Shown: one piece after another, positions 50,916 to 60,914 of the stretch
Position numbering within the stretch: position 1 is the first letter of the stretch
Layout: the number at the start of each line of letters is the position of its first letter
NCBI GenBank assembly: GCA_947258435.1
Contig: CAMYID010000019.1
Coordinates: forward strand, 1 to 64,000
Direction of reading: 5' to 3'
Source: an uncultured Alphaproteobacteria bacterium
Lineage (GTDB): Bacteria > Pseudomonadota > Alphaproteobacteria > UBA11222
Length of the DNA: 64,000 nt
The notes under the pieces: generated by a model
What the model saw: only the letters and a program-made list of their open reading frames with translations
Databases searched by the model: none
What the model was told of the DNA's origin: nothing
Made by a program: the position numbers and the translations under genes

Positions 50916-51106
50916 TGACTTGTCTCCACAGGATAAGAACAAACCATGAACATGGCACGATTCGCTGTGGATGTGGAGTCATGGTTGCTCGATGAACAGT
51001 GAAGGTTTTCAGGCGGATATCCTCAGCGCCTTTCCAGCCGTCGCCTGACCGCCTTCCGCAGCCAATACCAGAAGGCCTGATCCGCACTGCCGAAGCGGTC
51101 TGTCGC

Positions 51107-51850
51107 TCAGCCGATCTGGCCAAGCGCGGGGAAGGTTTCGAGCAGGAAATAACTCAATGACTGCAACTGCCCGCTGAAGATCGCGATCCCGGTCAGCACA
51201 AGCAGGCCACCGGTCACAATCTCCACCTTGTGCATATGCTGCCGGAAGCGGCGCATAAAGGCCATGAAACCGCGGAATCCGAAGGCGGCGATCAGAAACG
51301 GGATACCAAGGCCAAACGAATAGGCCGCCAGCAGCGACATGCCATAACCAAGCGTTTCCTCGCTTGCCGCAACCGCAAGCACCGCCCCCAGTATCGGGCC
51401 GATACAGGGGGTCCAGCCAAAGGCAAAGGCCAGCCCCACAATATAAGCGCCCACAAGGCCGCGCCCGCCGACATGCGGCGTGAAACGCACCTCCCGATCA
51501 AGCAGGCGGATGCGGAACAACCCGGTGTAATGCAGACCGAAGATCACGATCACAATGCCCGCAATCTGCGCCAGCAGGTCGATATGCGCCAAAAGCAGCC
51601 GGTTGACCGCAGATGCCGACGCCCCCAGCAGCACGAACACGGTGGTGAAGCCGGCGACAAACGCCATCGCCCCCCACATCACCCGGCGCAACAGCTCGGG
51701 GTTTGTGACATCCCCTTCGGTCAGCCTGTCAAGCGAGGTGCCCGCGACAAAACAGAGATAGGCCGGCACAAGCGGCAAAACACAAGGCGACAAAAAGCTC
51801 ACCAGCCCGCCAAGGGCCGCCGCAGGATATGAGATATCGATGCCTGTCAT
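51107..51850 (-). CDS. ccdA: Cytochrome c biogenesis protein CcdA
   Basis: A 247-residue, roughly six-helix membrane protein with the paired redox motifs LSPCVLPLVPAYL (about 20-32) and FGWTPCIGPILGAV (about 138-151), each with one cysteine. It moves electrons from cytoplasmic thioredoxin across the membrane for cytochrome c maturation and other periplasmic thiol reactions. It complements the ccmAB genes at 21.3 kb. Confidence 0.93.
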   Translation of the reverse strand: MTGIDISYPAAALGGLVSFLSPCVLPLVPAYLCFVAGTSLDRLTEGDVTNPELLRRVMWGAMAFVAGFTTVFVLLGASASAVNRLLLAHIDLLAQIAGIVIVIFGLHYTGLFRIRLLDREVRFTPHVGGRGLVGAYIVGLAFAFGWTPCIGPILGAVLAVAASEETLGYGMSLLAAYSFGLGIPFLIAAFGFRGFMAFMRRFRQHMHKVEIVTGGLLVLTGIAIFSGQLQSLSYFLLETFPALGQIG

Positions 51851-51963
51851 ACTGCCCTATCTACCTGAATGCGAGGCTGCTGCAAGCCCGCGCGCAACAA
51901 TTTTCCGCGAGCGGCCGGAACTGTCCATAGCCTGAACAGTTCCAGGCAACGACAAAACCCGCC

Positions 51964-52779
51964 CTAATCCTCGCGGAACACCGCATTGGCAAGCCAGCCC
52001 GCGCCCAATGCGATCAGCACCGCCGCAATCCCGTAGAAAAACGGCCAGTCATAGGCAAAGCCGTAGATCCGCCGTTCAAGCCCCGCCTTATAGACAAAAA
52101 GCGGCGAAAACTGTGCGGCAACCACCTGCCCGCCGCGCAGCAGGTAAACTTCCACCTTGTAATTGCCGACCGGCACGGTCGCAGGCAGGCTGACGGTCCA
52201 GCGGAACAGGCGATCGCCCAGAAAGCTGATCGCACCTTCTTCCTCCAGATAAAGCGCAGTTCGCTGCCGGTTGCGGATCAGCGCCGCCTGAAACGGCCCG
52301 GCCTGCAAGTCACGAGCCTCACGCCCGGGCGCATCCTGTTCGCCGTCATCGGCGCGCGCACGCGCCAGATCGAGATAGTCGAGCCCCAGCTGATGCCGCG
52401 ACAACAGGCTCTCACGCGCGATCTCGCGCAAGGGGGATGTGGTCGCCACCGCATAAAAACCGGGCACATTGCGGAAGGTCACCGACTTCTGATTGGCCCA
52501 GATGCCCGCGACACGCCCCTTCCGCCAGACCGTCACCGGCTCAACCGGGCCGCGCACCACAATCACCACATCATATTTCTCAAAGGGCGACATGCGCGGA
52601 TCGTCTATTTCCCCAACCGCGCCGAACACCAGAATATTGTCGCCGGTAAAGCTTGAGGTGATCGAGACGAGATGTTCGGACAGGCTGGTCACAAGCCCCT
52701 GCGCGCGCGCCGGCAGGCAGGCAAGGCAGAACAACAGCGCGGCGGCCAGCAACCCCGGGCCAGAACGATGCCGCCGCAT
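51964..52779 (-). CDS. TIGR02186 family membrane-anchored protein
   Basis: A 271-residue protein with a signal peptide (about 8-26, ending LPARAQG), a beta-rich exterior (SLSEHLVSITSSFTGDNILVFGA, VIVVRGP) and a C-terminal transmembrane helix (about 245-265). This is the TIGR02186 layout. Its start overlaps the stop of the TauE/SafE gene by one base, and the two families are often paired, so it may be an accessory of the carrier. Function is unproven. Confidence 0.85.
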   Translation of the reverse strand: MRRHRSGPGLLAAALLFCLACLPARAQGLVTSLSEHLVSITSSFTGDNILVFGAVGEIDDPRMSPFEKYDVVIVVRGPVEPVTVWRKGRVAGIWANQKSVTFRNVPGFYAVATTSPLREIARESLLSRHQLGLDYLDLARARADDGEQDAPGREARDLQAGPFQAALIRNRQRTALYLEEEGAISFLGDRLFRWTVSLPATVPVGNYKVEVYLLRGGQVVAAQFSPLFVYKAGLERRIYGFAYDWPFFYGIAAVLIALGAGWLANAVFRED

Positions 52780-53693
52780 CAGTCCCCCACCCCCGAAATC
52801 ACAAACAGATCGTCAGGCGTCGCCACAAGACCATAAGCCAGACGCGCGCAGACAAGCAGGACGAGCAGGGCCAGCAACCCGCGCAACTGCTCCCCCCGCA
52901 GACGTCCGCTGAGCCGCGCGCCAAACTGCGCCCCGATCACAGCGCTTGCCAGCAGAATGAGCGCCAGCACCACATCGACCGTCTGGTTCGTCACCGCATG
53001 CAGAACAGTGGTAAGCGCGGTCACGAAAGTGATCTGAAACAGCGAGGTGCCGATCACTACATTTGTCGGCATGCCCAGCAGATAAATCATCGCCGGCACC
53101 ATGATGAAGCCGCCCCCCACCCCCATGATCGCGGCCAGAAAACCGACGACCAGGCCGATCGCCAGCACCGGAATGGCACTGATATAGAGTCGCGATTTGC
53201 GGAACCGCATCCTGAACGGCAGCCCATGCATCCATAAATGCCGATGCAGCTTTCGGCGCCCCCCCTCCATTTGCGCCGATTGCCGCATCGCATTGACGCT
53301 TTCCACCAGCATCAACGCACCGACAGTGCCAAGAAACAGGACATAGGCAAGCGAGATCGCCAGGTCGATCTGTCCCAGACCGCGCAGAAAACTGAAAACG
53401 AATACGCCGACGGTTGAGCCGACCGCACCGCCCGCTAGCAGGACAAGTCCCATTTTGAAATCGACCGCCCGCTTCCAATGCGCCAGCACGCCCGAGAAGG
53501 AGGCGGCAACGATCTGATTGGCTTCGGTACCTACCGCAACCGCCGGCGGCACCCCGGCAAAGATCAACAGCGGTGTCATCAGGAAACCGCCCCCAACACC
53601 AAACAGCCCGGACAAAAAACCGACCGCCGCTCCCATCCCCAGCAGCAGAAAAATATTCACCGAAAGTTCGGCAACCGGCAGGTAAATTTGCAT
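52779..53693 (-). CDS. TauE/SafE family sulfite/anion exporter
   Basis: A 304-residue membrane protein with about eight helices and the family's two repeated glycine-rich motifs, GFLSGLFGVGGGFLMTPLL (about 25-43) and GFLAAIMGVGGGFIMVPAM (about 183-201). It probably exports sulfite or organosulfonates. It is followed by the TIGR02186 gene in the same unit and is divergent from the beta-oxidation operon. Confidence 0.9.
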   Translation of the reverse strand: MQIYLPVAELSVNIFLLLGMGAAVGFLSGLFGVGGGFLMTPLLIFAGVPPAVAVGTEANQIVAASFSGVLAHWKRAVDFKMGLVLLAGGAVGSTVGVFVFSFLRGLGQIDLAISLAYVLFLGTVGALMLVESVNAMRQSAQMEGGRRKLHRHLWMHGLPFRMRFRKSRLYISAIPVLAIGLVVGFLAAIMGVGGGFIMVPAMIYLLGMPTNVVIGTSLFQITFVTALTTVLHAVTNQTVDVVLALILLASAVIGAQFGARLSGRLRGEQLRGLLALLVLLVCARLAYGLVATPDDLFVISGVGD

Positions 53694-53829
53694 ATTGTGG
53701 CAGATCCGACCGCAACCGCACGCAGTGCGCCTAAGGGTAAGTCAATATCGCAGGGGCTTTATGGATTGCAAGTGCCGCACTAATCTGTGCAACCCGAACC
53801 CTTGCCCGCATGCATGAATGGAGATGGCA

Positions 53830-55632
53830 ATGACACGCTATACAGCACCGCTAACCGAATTCCGCTTCCTGTTCCGGGAGGTGCTGGGGCTTGAACGTTT
53901 CGGCAATCTCAAAAGCTTCGCCGATACGACGCCGGAACTGTTCGACGCGGTGTTGGGGGAGGCGGCGAAATTATGCGAGGAAGTGCTCCACCCGCTGAAT
54001 GAAGTCGGCGACCGGCAAGGCTGCAGCCTGAATGACGATGGCAGCGTCACAACGCCTGACGGTTTCAGGGATGCCTATCGCGCCTATGTCGAGGGTGGCT
54101 GGCCCGCCCTTGCCTGCGATCCCGAATATGGCGGGCAAGGCATGCCGGTTACCCTGTCGCTCGCGCTCAATGAAATCGTCTCGTCTGCCAATATGGCATT
54201 CGGCATGTATCCCGGCCTGACCCACGGCGCCTATGAAGCACTGCATCAGCACGGCACCGACGCGCAGAAGCAGGCCTATCTGCCCAAGCTGACTTCGGGG
54301 GAATGGACGGGCACCATGAACCTGACCGAGCCCCATTGCGGCACCGATCTTGGTCTGATGCGCGCACGCGCCACCGAACAGCCCGATGGCAGCTATAAAA
54401 TCAGTGGACAGAAGATCTTTATTTCCGCGGGCGAACATGATCTGGCGGAAAACATCATTCATCTGGTTCTGGCTCGGATCGACGGTGCCCCCGAAGGGAT
54501 CAAGGGCATTTCGCTGTTCATCGTGCCTAAATTCCTGATCGGCGAGGATGGCAGCCCGGGTGCGCGCAACGGGGTAAGCTGCGGCGCACTTGAGGAAAAG
54601 ATGGGTATTCACGGCAATGCGACCTGCGTGCTGAACTATGACGAGGCGACCGGCTATTTGATCGGAGAGCCGCATAAAGGCATGCGCGCCATGTTCACCA
54701 TGATGAATGAAGCCCGGCTGGGCGTCGGGCTGCAGGGGCTTGCCCAGTCTCAGGCTGCCTATGAAAATGCCGCTGACTATGCGCGCGAACGGCAGCAGGG
54801 CCGCGCGCTTTCAGCCCCCGCCGCCCCCGATGCGCCGGCCGATCCCATTATCGTGCATCCCGATGTGCGGCGTATGCTGATGGATCAGCGCGCATTTAAC
54901 GAAGCCGCACGGGCCTTCTATCTGTGGGTCGGGTTGCAGGCCGATATCCTGCGCGGGCATGCGGATGCTGACGCACGGCAGAAGGCGGATGATTTTCTGG
55001 CGCTGCTGACACCGGTCGTCAAAGCCTATCTCACCGACCGCGGTTTCCGCCATTGCGTCGAAGCGCAGCAGGTCTATGGCGGGCACGGTTATATCGCCGA
55101 ACACGGTATGGAACAGTTCGTTCGCGATGCGCGGATTGCGATGATCTATGAGGGCGCAAACGGTATTCAGGCGCTTGATCTTGTCGGACGAAAACTGCCA
55201 GCCGATGGCGGGCGCGCCATATTCGCATTTTTCGCAGAGCTTGACGCGCTGATCGCGGACCATGCCGGCAATGATGCAATGCAGGAATTCTGCACCGCGC
55301 TCAAACAATCGCGCGACCGGCTTGAGCAGGCGACCATGTGGTTTCTGGAAAATGGCGCAAAAGACCCCGACCACCTGGCGGCAGGTTCGACCGACTATCT
55401 GCACCTGTTCGGGCTGACCGCACTGGCCTGGATGTGGACACAGATGGCCGCCGCCGCGCAGCAGGCCCTCGCCCAGGCCGATGCCGCTACCGCGGGAGCA
55501 CCATTTTACGAGGCAAAGCTCATCACCGCGCGCTACTTCATGCAGCGTGTCCTGCCAGACAGCGCCGCCCATCTTGCCAAACTCACAAGCGGCGCGGATT
55601 CGATGATGGCATTGCCTGCCGAAGCATTCTAA
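53830..55632 (+). CDS. Acyl-CoA dehydrogenase with C-terminal extension (FadE type)
   Basis: A 600-residue acyl-CoA dehydrogenase with an N-terminal cap (YTAPLTEFRFLF), FAD motifs MNLTEPHCGTDLG and ISAGEHDL, the catalytic glutamate in IYEGANGIQALDL (about 444-456) and a C-terminal extra domain of about 140 residues. It introduces the alpha-beta double bond in fatty acyl-CoA. ATG 53830 follows GGAG at 53820-53823. First gene of the beta-oxidation operon. Confidence 0.92.
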   Translation: MTRYTAPLTEFRFLFREVLGLERFGNLKSFADTTPELFDAVLGEAAKLCEEVLHPLNEVGDRQGCSLNDDGSVTTPDGFRDAYRAYVEGGWPALACDPEYGGQGMPVTLSLALNEIVSSANMAFGMYPGLTHGAYEALHQHGTDAQKQAYLPKLTSGEWTGTMNLTEPHCGTDLGLMRARATEQPDGSYKISGQKIFISAGEHDLAENIIHLVLARIDGAPEGIKGISLFIVPKFLIGEDGSPGARNGVSCGALEEKMGIHGNATCVLNYDEATGYLIGEPHKGMRAMFTMMNEARLGVGLQGLAQSQAAYENAADYARERQQGRALSAPAAPDAPADPIIVHPDVRRMLMDQRAFNEAARAFYLWVGLQADILRGHADADARQKADDFLALLTPVVKAYLTDRGFRHCVEAQQVYGGHGYIAEHGMEQFVRDARIAMIYEGANGIQALDLVGRKLPADGGRAIFAFFAELDALIADHAGNDAMQEFCTALKQSRDRLEQATMWFLENGAKDPDHLAAGSTDYLHLFGLTALAWMWTQMAAAAQQALAQADAATAGAPFYEAKLITARYFMQRVLPDSAAHLAKLTSGADSMMALPAEAF

Positions 55633-55703
55633 AAGAAATGTCAATAATGCGCCCAAGGCGCTGATGTCAGATAAGCCGGACAAGGCGGAAAAAGGGAAAA
55701 CAG

Positions 55704-56855
55704 ATGCAAGCCGTAAAACGCCCCTGGATGGATGAAGAGCTTGAAATATTTCAGGATTCAGTCGGTAAATTCTTCGAAAAGGAAGCCGTGCCCCATACCG
55801 AACGCTGGATCGAACAGGGGCAGATCGACCGTGATTTCTGGAACAAGGCCGGCGAGGCCGGTCTGCTCTGTATCACCATACCCACCGAATATGGCGGAGT
55901 CGGCGGCGATTTCCGGCATGAGGCAATCCTTGTCGAACAGCAGAATTTCAACCGGGTCGCGGGCTGGGGCAATGGCGTCCACAGCGGCATCTGCGCCCCG
56001 TATATTCTGGCCTACGGCACAGAAGAGCAGAAAAAGAACTGGCTGCCCAAACTCGCCACTGGCGAAATGGTCGCCGCCATCGCCATGACAGAGCCTGGCA
56101 CCGGATCGGATCTGCAATCGGTGCGCACCACTGCAAAGCGCGATGGCGACAGCTATGTCATCAATGGCCAGAAGACCTTCATCACAAACGGTCAGCAGGC
56201 CGATCTGATTATCGTGATCTGCAAGACAGGCGATGTGTCGGGCGGCGCGAAAAGCGTCTCGCTTGTCGTCGTGGAAGCCGACAAGGTGGATGGCTTCCGC
56301 CGGGGCCGTAATCTCGACAAGATCGGCCAGCATGCGCAGGACACCTCGGAACTGTTTTTCGACGATGTGCGGGTGCCGGCGGAGAATTTGCTCGGCGGGG
56401 AAGAGGGGCGCGGTTTCTTTCAACTGATGCAGCAATTGCCGCGCGAACGGCTGATCATCGCGGTGGGCGCGGTTGCGGCGATGGAATCCGCACTCGCCGT
56501 CACCGCCGATTATGTCAAGGAACGCAAGGCATTCGGCAACCGGCTGCTCGATTTCCAGAACACCCAGTTCGTGCTCGCCGAATGCAAGGCGGAAGCGGTG
56601 GTCGCGCGCACTTTCGTCGATGCCTATGTCGAAAAGCTGATGCGCGGGGAACTGACCGCCGATGAAGGCGCGGTGGCAAAGCTCTGGACGACGGAAACCC
56701 AGTGCCGCATCGTCGATAAATGCCTGCAATTTTTCGGCGGTTATGGTTACATGACCGAGTATCCGATCGCCCGCATGTATGCGGATGCGCGGGTGCAGCG
56801 GATTTATGGCGGCACCAGCGAAATCATGAAGCTGATTATCTCGCGCACGCTTTAG
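55704..56855 (+). CDS. Acyl-CoA dehydrogenase (long-chain type)
   Basis: A 383-residue enzyme of standard size: AIAMTEPGTGSDLQSVRT (about 126-143), NGQKTFITNGQQADLI for FAD and substrate, and the end RIYGGTSEIMKLIISRTL with the usual C-terminal pattern. The glutamate usually near residue 245 of LCAD-like enzymes is suggested by QQLPRERLI. It is the second dehydrogenase of the operon and probably covers a different chain length from the first. Confidence 0.93.
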   Translation: MQAVKRPWMDEELEIFQDSVGKFFEKEAVPHTERWIEQGQIDRDFWNKAGEAGLLCITIPTEYGGVGGDFRHEAILVEQQNFNRVAGWGNGVHSGICAPYILAYGTEEQKKNWLPKLATGEMVAAIAMTEPGTGSDLQSVRTTAKRDGDSYVINGQKTFITNGQQADLIIVICKTGDVSGGAKSVSLVVVEADKVDGFRRGRNLDKIGQHAQDTSELFFDDVRVPAENLLGGEEGRGFFQLMQQLPRERLIIAVGAVAAMESALAVTADYVKERKAFGNRLLDFQNTQFVLAECKAEAVVARTFVDAYVEKLMRGELTADEGAVAKLWTTETQCRIVDKCLQFFGGYGYMTEYPIARMYADARVQRIYGGTSEIMKLIISRTL

Positions 56856-56890
56856 ACGGCGCGTCAGAGACAGCGTAAGGGAGCAAACCA

Positions 56891-58099
56891 ATGACTGATT
56901 GCTATATTTACGACGCGGTACGGACGCCACGCGGCAAGGGCAAGGCGAGCGGCAGCCTGCATGAGGTGACAGCCCTCGAACTCGCCACGCAGGTACTTGA
57001 AAATCTGCGCGACCGCAATGAGCTGGACACCTCGGTCATCGACGATGTGGTGCTGGGCTGCGTCGACCCGGTCAAGGAGCAGGGCTCCGACATTGCCCGG
57101 CTTGCCGTATTGAACGCCGATTATGCGGAAAGCGTTGCCGGTGTGCAGGTCAACCGCTTCTGCGCCTCCGGGCTTGAGGCGGTGAATATGGCCGCGGGTC
57201 AGGTCATGTCGGGTCAGGCGGATATGACGATTGGCGGCGGCGTGGAATCGATGGGCCGCGTGGGCATGGGCGCAAGCGGCGGTTCCTGGTCGACCGATCC
57301 GTCCATCGCGCTCAAATCCTATTTCGCACCGCAGGGGATCGGCGCCGATCTGATCGCCACCCGCGACGGGTTCAGCCGCACCGATGTGGATGCCTATGCG
57401 CTTGAAAGCCAAAAGCGCGCGAAGCAATCCTGGGATAACGGTTATTTCAAGAATTCGGTCATCCCCGTGAAGGATATTAACGGCCTGACAATCCTCGATC
57501 ATGACGAGCATATGCGCCCCGACGCCACCATGCAGTCGATGGCCGCGCTCGATCCCTCCTTCGCCATGATGGGGGAGATGGCGGGCTTTGACGCGGTCGC
57601 AATGCAACGCTATCCCGATGTCGAGGAAATGAACCATGTCCACCATGCGGGCAATAGCAGCGGCATCGTCGATGGCGCGGCGGGCGTTCTGCTTGGCACA
57701 GGCGAAGCGGGGGACGCCATGGGGCTTAAGCCGCGTGCGCGCATCAAGGCCTTTGGCTCCATCGGGACCGAGCCTTGCATCATGCTGACCGGTCCGGCCG
57801 TGGTCACCGAGAAGGTACTCAAACGCGCGGGTATGAGCGTCGCCGACATCGACCTGTTCGAGCTGAACGAAGCCTTCGCCTCCGTCGTGCTGCGAATGAT
57901 GGACCAGCTCAACATCGATCATTCCAGGATGAATGTGAATGGCGGGGCCATCGCCATGGGCCATCCGCTGGGCGCGACGGGTGCCATGATCCTTGGCACC
58001 GTGCTCGACGAACTTGAGCGGCGCGATCTCAATACCGCGCTGATCACCCTGTGCGTCGGCGCGGGCATGGGAACGGCAACGATCATCGAACGGGTCTGA
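56891..58099 (+). CDS. fadA: Acetyl-CoA C-acyltransferase (thiolase II)
   Basis: A 402-residue thiolase with [12 protein letters not shown] (about C91), [11 protein letters not shown] (His about 354) and [12 protein letters not shown] (Cys about 390). It cleaves 3-ketoacyl-CoA at the end of each beta-oxidation cycle. It sits in the operon 35 bases after the second dehydrogenase and is followed by the cupin gene and fadB; the symbol is by role and context. Confidence 0.92.
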   Translation: MTDCYIYDAVRTPRGKGKASGSLHEVTALELATQVLENLRDRNELDTSVIDDVVLGCVDPVKEQGSDIARLAVLNADYAESVAGVQVNRFCASGLEAVNMAAGQVMSGQADMTIGGGVESMGRVGMGASGGSWSTDPSIALKSYFAPQGIGADLIATRDGFSRTDVDAYALESQKRAKQSWDNGYFKNSVIPVKDINGLTILDHDEHMRPDATMQSMAALDPSFAMMGEMAGFDAVAMQRYPDVEEMNHVHHAGNSSGIVDGAAGVLLGTGEAGDAMGLKPRARIKAFGSIGTEPCIMLTGPAVVTEKVLKRAGMSVADIDLFELNEAFASVVLRMMDQLNIDHSRMNVNGGAIAMGHPLGATGAMILGTVLDELERRDLNTALITLCVGAGMGTATIIERV

Positions 58100-58102
58100 G
58101 CT

Positions 58103-58567
58103 TTGCCCCGGATCGACATCGACCGGATTCCGGTGGATACGGGTACGAACTACCCAGCCGAATTTCGGCATGTCACGCAAGGCCGCGCGCGTAAGGCGCT
58201 CGGCGATGCGGCGGGACTGACGCAGTTCGGGGTGCGGCTGACACGGCTTGCACCCGGGGCGGCGTCGGCCCTGCGCCACTGGCATATTTCGGAAGATGAA
58301 TTCATCTACATTCTGGAAGGCACCCCGACATTGATCACCGATGCGGGGGAAGAACAGCTCAATCCGGGCGACGCGGCGGGTTTTCCCGCCGGTGATGAAG
58401 ACGGCCATCAGCTTATCAACAACAGCGATGCCGAGGTCGTCTATCTCGAAATCGGTACCCGCGCCGCGCAGGATTATGTCAACTATAGCGATGTCGACAT
58501 GCAGGTTCTGCGCGCGCCGGGACGCAGCTTCTTTCTCACCAAAACCGGCGTTCCGTACCGGAAATAA
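58103..58567 (+). CDS. Cupin domain-containing protein
   Basis: A 154-residue single-domain cupin with [19 protein letters not shown] (metal-binding His-x-His-x4-Glu) and [15 protein letters not shown] (second histidine). Function is unknown; such proteins are often sugar or amino-acid-linked regulators or dioxygenase-like. It begins with TTG, with no better start in frame, only 3 bases after the thiolase stop, so it is translated with the operon. Embedded between two core beta-oxidation genes. Confidence 0.85.
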   Translation: MPRIDIDRIPVDTGTNYPAEFRHVTQGRARKALGDAAGLTQFGVRLTRLAPGAASALRHWHISEDEFIYILEGTPTLITDAGEEQLNPGDAAGFPAGDEDGHQLINNSDAEVVYLEIGTRAAQDYVNYSDVDMQVLRAPGRSFFLTKTGVPYRK

Positions 58568-58607
58568 CATGACGCGGCGCAAGGCCGCGAATTGCGGGGA
58601 CTGACAC

Positions 58608-60800
58608 ATGCAACAAATGACATTTGAAATAGACGGGGACGGGATCGCCACGGTGAGCTGGGATATGCCCGGCCGGTCGATGAACGTGCTCTCATCAGAC
58701 TCGCTTGCCGAGTTCAAGCAGGCAATCGAGCGCATCGCGAGCGATGATGCGGTCAAGGGCGCGGTTATTACCAGCGGCAAGGACAGCTTCCTTGCCGGTG
58801 CGGATCTGATGATGGTCGAACAGACCGCCAAGGGGCCAAAGGCAGGACAAACGCGCGAAGAGCGGGCACAGGAACTGCTCGATGGGGAGCTGATCGGCTT
58901 TAACAAGATGCTGCGTGTGCTTGAGACCTGCGGCAAGCCGGTGGCTGCCGCAATCAACGGCACGGCACTTGGCGGCGGGCTCGAGATCTGCCTTGCCTGC
59001 CATTACCGGGTTGCGGCGGATAATCCCAAGGTGCAGATCGGCCTGCCCGAGGCGAATGTCGGTCTGCTGCCCGGCGGAGGTGGCACCCAGCGACTGCCAC
59101 GGCTGATCGGTATCCCGCAGGCCCTGCCCCTGCTGTTACAAGGCACAAGCCTGTCGCCCGAAAAGGCGGCAAAGATGGGCATTATTCACAAGCTCGTACC
59201 TGCGGGCGAACTGCTTGCGGAGGCGCGGCGCTGGATCAGGGAAGAGGCCGATCCGGTACAGCCATGGGACAAGAAGGGCTATAAAATCCCCGGCGGCGGC
59301 CCCTATGATGGCGGCCCGGCGGCGGAAATGTTCACCCCTGCCATCTCAACATTGCGCAAGACGACTTACGGCAATTATCCCGCGCAGGAGGCGATCATGT
59401 CCTGCCTTTATGAAGGCAGTCAGGTGCCGATCGATGCGGGCCTGCGGATTGAAATCCGCTATCTCATCCAACTGCTGATGAACCCCGCATCGGGGAACAT
59501 GGTCCGCTCGCTGTTTATTTCAAGCGGCGAACTGGCAAAAGGCGCGCGCCGCCCGGCCGGTGAACCGGCGGCGGATGTCCGCAAGCTCGGCGTGCTCGGC
59601 GCGGGCATGATGGGATCGGGCATTGCCTATGTGTCCGCCCAGGCAGGAATGGAAGTTGTGCTGATCGACACCGATCAGGCGAATGCCGAAAAGGGTAAGG
59701 CCTATTCCGACAAGCTGCTGTCGAAGGCGGTCGAAAAGGGGCGGATGGACGCGGCGGCAAAAGACGCATTTCTGTCCCGGATCACTCCGACCACGGATTT
59801 TTCGGCGCTTGAGGGGGTCGATCTTGTGATCGAGGCGGTATTCGAAGATCGCGAAATAAAGGCCGATGTCACCGCGAAGGCGGAGGCGGTCATGCCCGCC
59901 GCATCGATTTTCGGCTCCAACACCTCCACCTTGCCGATTACCGGGCTTGCCGAACGCGCGTCACGGCCGGAAAACTTCATCGGCATTCACTTCTTCTCGC
60001 CCGTCGACCGGATGGAGCTTGTCGAGATCATCATGGGCGGCAAGACATCCCAAAAGGCGCTGGCGGTGGCCATCGACTATGTACGCAAGATCAAAAAGAC
60101 GCCCATCGTCGTCAATGACAGCCGCGGCTTTTATACAAGCCGGGTATTCGGCACCTATGTCGCCGAAGGCATCGCCATGTTGAGCGAAGGGGTGAAGCCC
60201 GCGCTCATTGAGAATGCCGGGCGGATGAGCGGCATGCCCGTCGCGCCGCTGGCCCTGAATGATGAGGTCAGTCTCGAGCTTGGCTATCACATTCGTGAGC
60301 AGACGAAAAAAGATCTGGGGGATGCCTACAAGCCCTCCCCCGCCGACGATCTGATGGAAGAGATGGTCAAAAAGCAGGGGCGGCTTGGCAAGAAAAACCG
60401 CAAGGGCTTTTACGATTATCCCGAAGACGGGAAGAAAAAGCTGTGGCCGGGGCTTGCCGATATCGTCCCGCAGGCCGCGTCACAGCCCGATGTGGAAGAG
60501 CTGAAGAAACGTTTCCTCTATATTCAGGCGCTCGAAACCGCGCGTTGTTTCGAGGAAAATGTCCTGACTGATGTGCGCGATGCCGATGTCGGGGCAATCA
60601 AGGGGTGGGGGTTCGCACCCTTTACCGGCGGCCCGCTATCGTTGATCGACACGGTCGGGGCGGCGGAATTCGTCGCTGAATGCGACCGGCTGGCGCAGGC
60701 CTATGGCGAACGCTTCACCCCCAATCAGCTGCTGCGCGACATGGCAGCGAAAGGCGACAGCTTCTATACCCGCTTCGCGCCTGAGAAACAGGCGGCATAG
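58608..60800 (+). CDS. fadB: Fatty acid oxidation enoyl-CoA hydratase/3-hydroxyacyl-CoA dehydrogenase
   Basis: A 730-residue bifunctional protein. The N-terminal crotonase domain has AAINGTALGGGLEICLACHYR and GLPEANVGLLPGGGGTQRLPRL (about 103-162). The C-terminal dehydrogenase has the GVLGAGMMGSGIAYVSAQAG NAD motif (about 328-347), the histidine in IGIHFFSPVDRM and two helical terminal domains. It hydrates enoyl-CoA and oxidises the product with NAD+. Last gene of the operon, followed by a terminator. Confidence 0.94.
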   Translation: MQQMTFEIDGDGIATVSWDMPGRSMNVLSSDSLAEFKQAIERIASDDAVKGAVITSGKDSFLAGADLMMVEQTAKGPKAGQTREERAQELLDGELIGFNKMLRVLETCGKPVAAAINGTALGGGLEICLACHYRVAADNPKVQIGLPEANVGLLPGGGGTQRLPRLIGIPQALPLLLQGTSLSPEKAAKMGIIHKLVPAGELLAEARRWIREEADPVQPWDKKGYKIPGGGPYDGGPAAEMFTPAISTLRKTTYGNYPAQEAIMSCLYEGSQVPIDAGLRIEIRYLIQLLMNPASGNMVRSLFISSGELAKGARRPAGEPAADVRKLGVLGAGMMGSGIAYVSAQAGMEVVLIDTDQANAEKGKAYSDKLLSKAVEKGRMDAAAKDAFLSRITPTTDFSALEGVDLVIEAVFEDREIKADVTAKAEAVMPAASIFGSNTSTLPITGLAERASRPENFIGIHFFSPVDRMELVEIIMGGKTSQKALAVAIDYVRKIKKTPIVVNDSRGFYTSRVFGTYVAEGIAMLSEGVKPALIENAGRMSGMPVAPLALNDEVSLELGYHIREQTKKDLGDAYKPSPADDLMEEMVKKQGRLGKKNRKGFYDYPEDGKKKLWPGLADIVPQAASQPDVEELKKRFLYIQALETARCFEENVLTDVRDADVGAIKGWGFAPFTGGPLSLIDTVGAAEFVAECDRLAQAYGERFTPNQLLRDMAAKGDSFYTRFAPEKQAA

Positions 60801-60849
60801 CAGGCATGCCTTTCACGTCGCGCTGAATCGGATTTTACGGCAAGAGACC

Positions 60850-60882
60850 GGGGCCGCCTTTTTACCAAGCGCGGCCCCTTTT
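60850..60882 (+). terminator. Intrinsic terminator after fadB
   Basis: GGGGCCGC (60850-60857) pairs with GCGGCCCC (60871-60878) and is followed by TTTT. It lies between fadB and the converging enoyl-CoA hydratase gene. Confidence 0.8.
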
Positions 60883-60914
60883 CGTTCAGGATACCGAATG
60901 TGCCGCCATGCCGT

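Noticed and set aside
50308-51106. Integrated prophage or genomic island at tRNA-Thr
   Set aside because: No integrase and no second copy of the tRNA 3' end within the next kilobase; only two small genes.
56864-58963. 699-codon minus-strand open frame antisense to the thiolase and cupin genes
   Set aside because: It crosses several real genes and shows no family motif.
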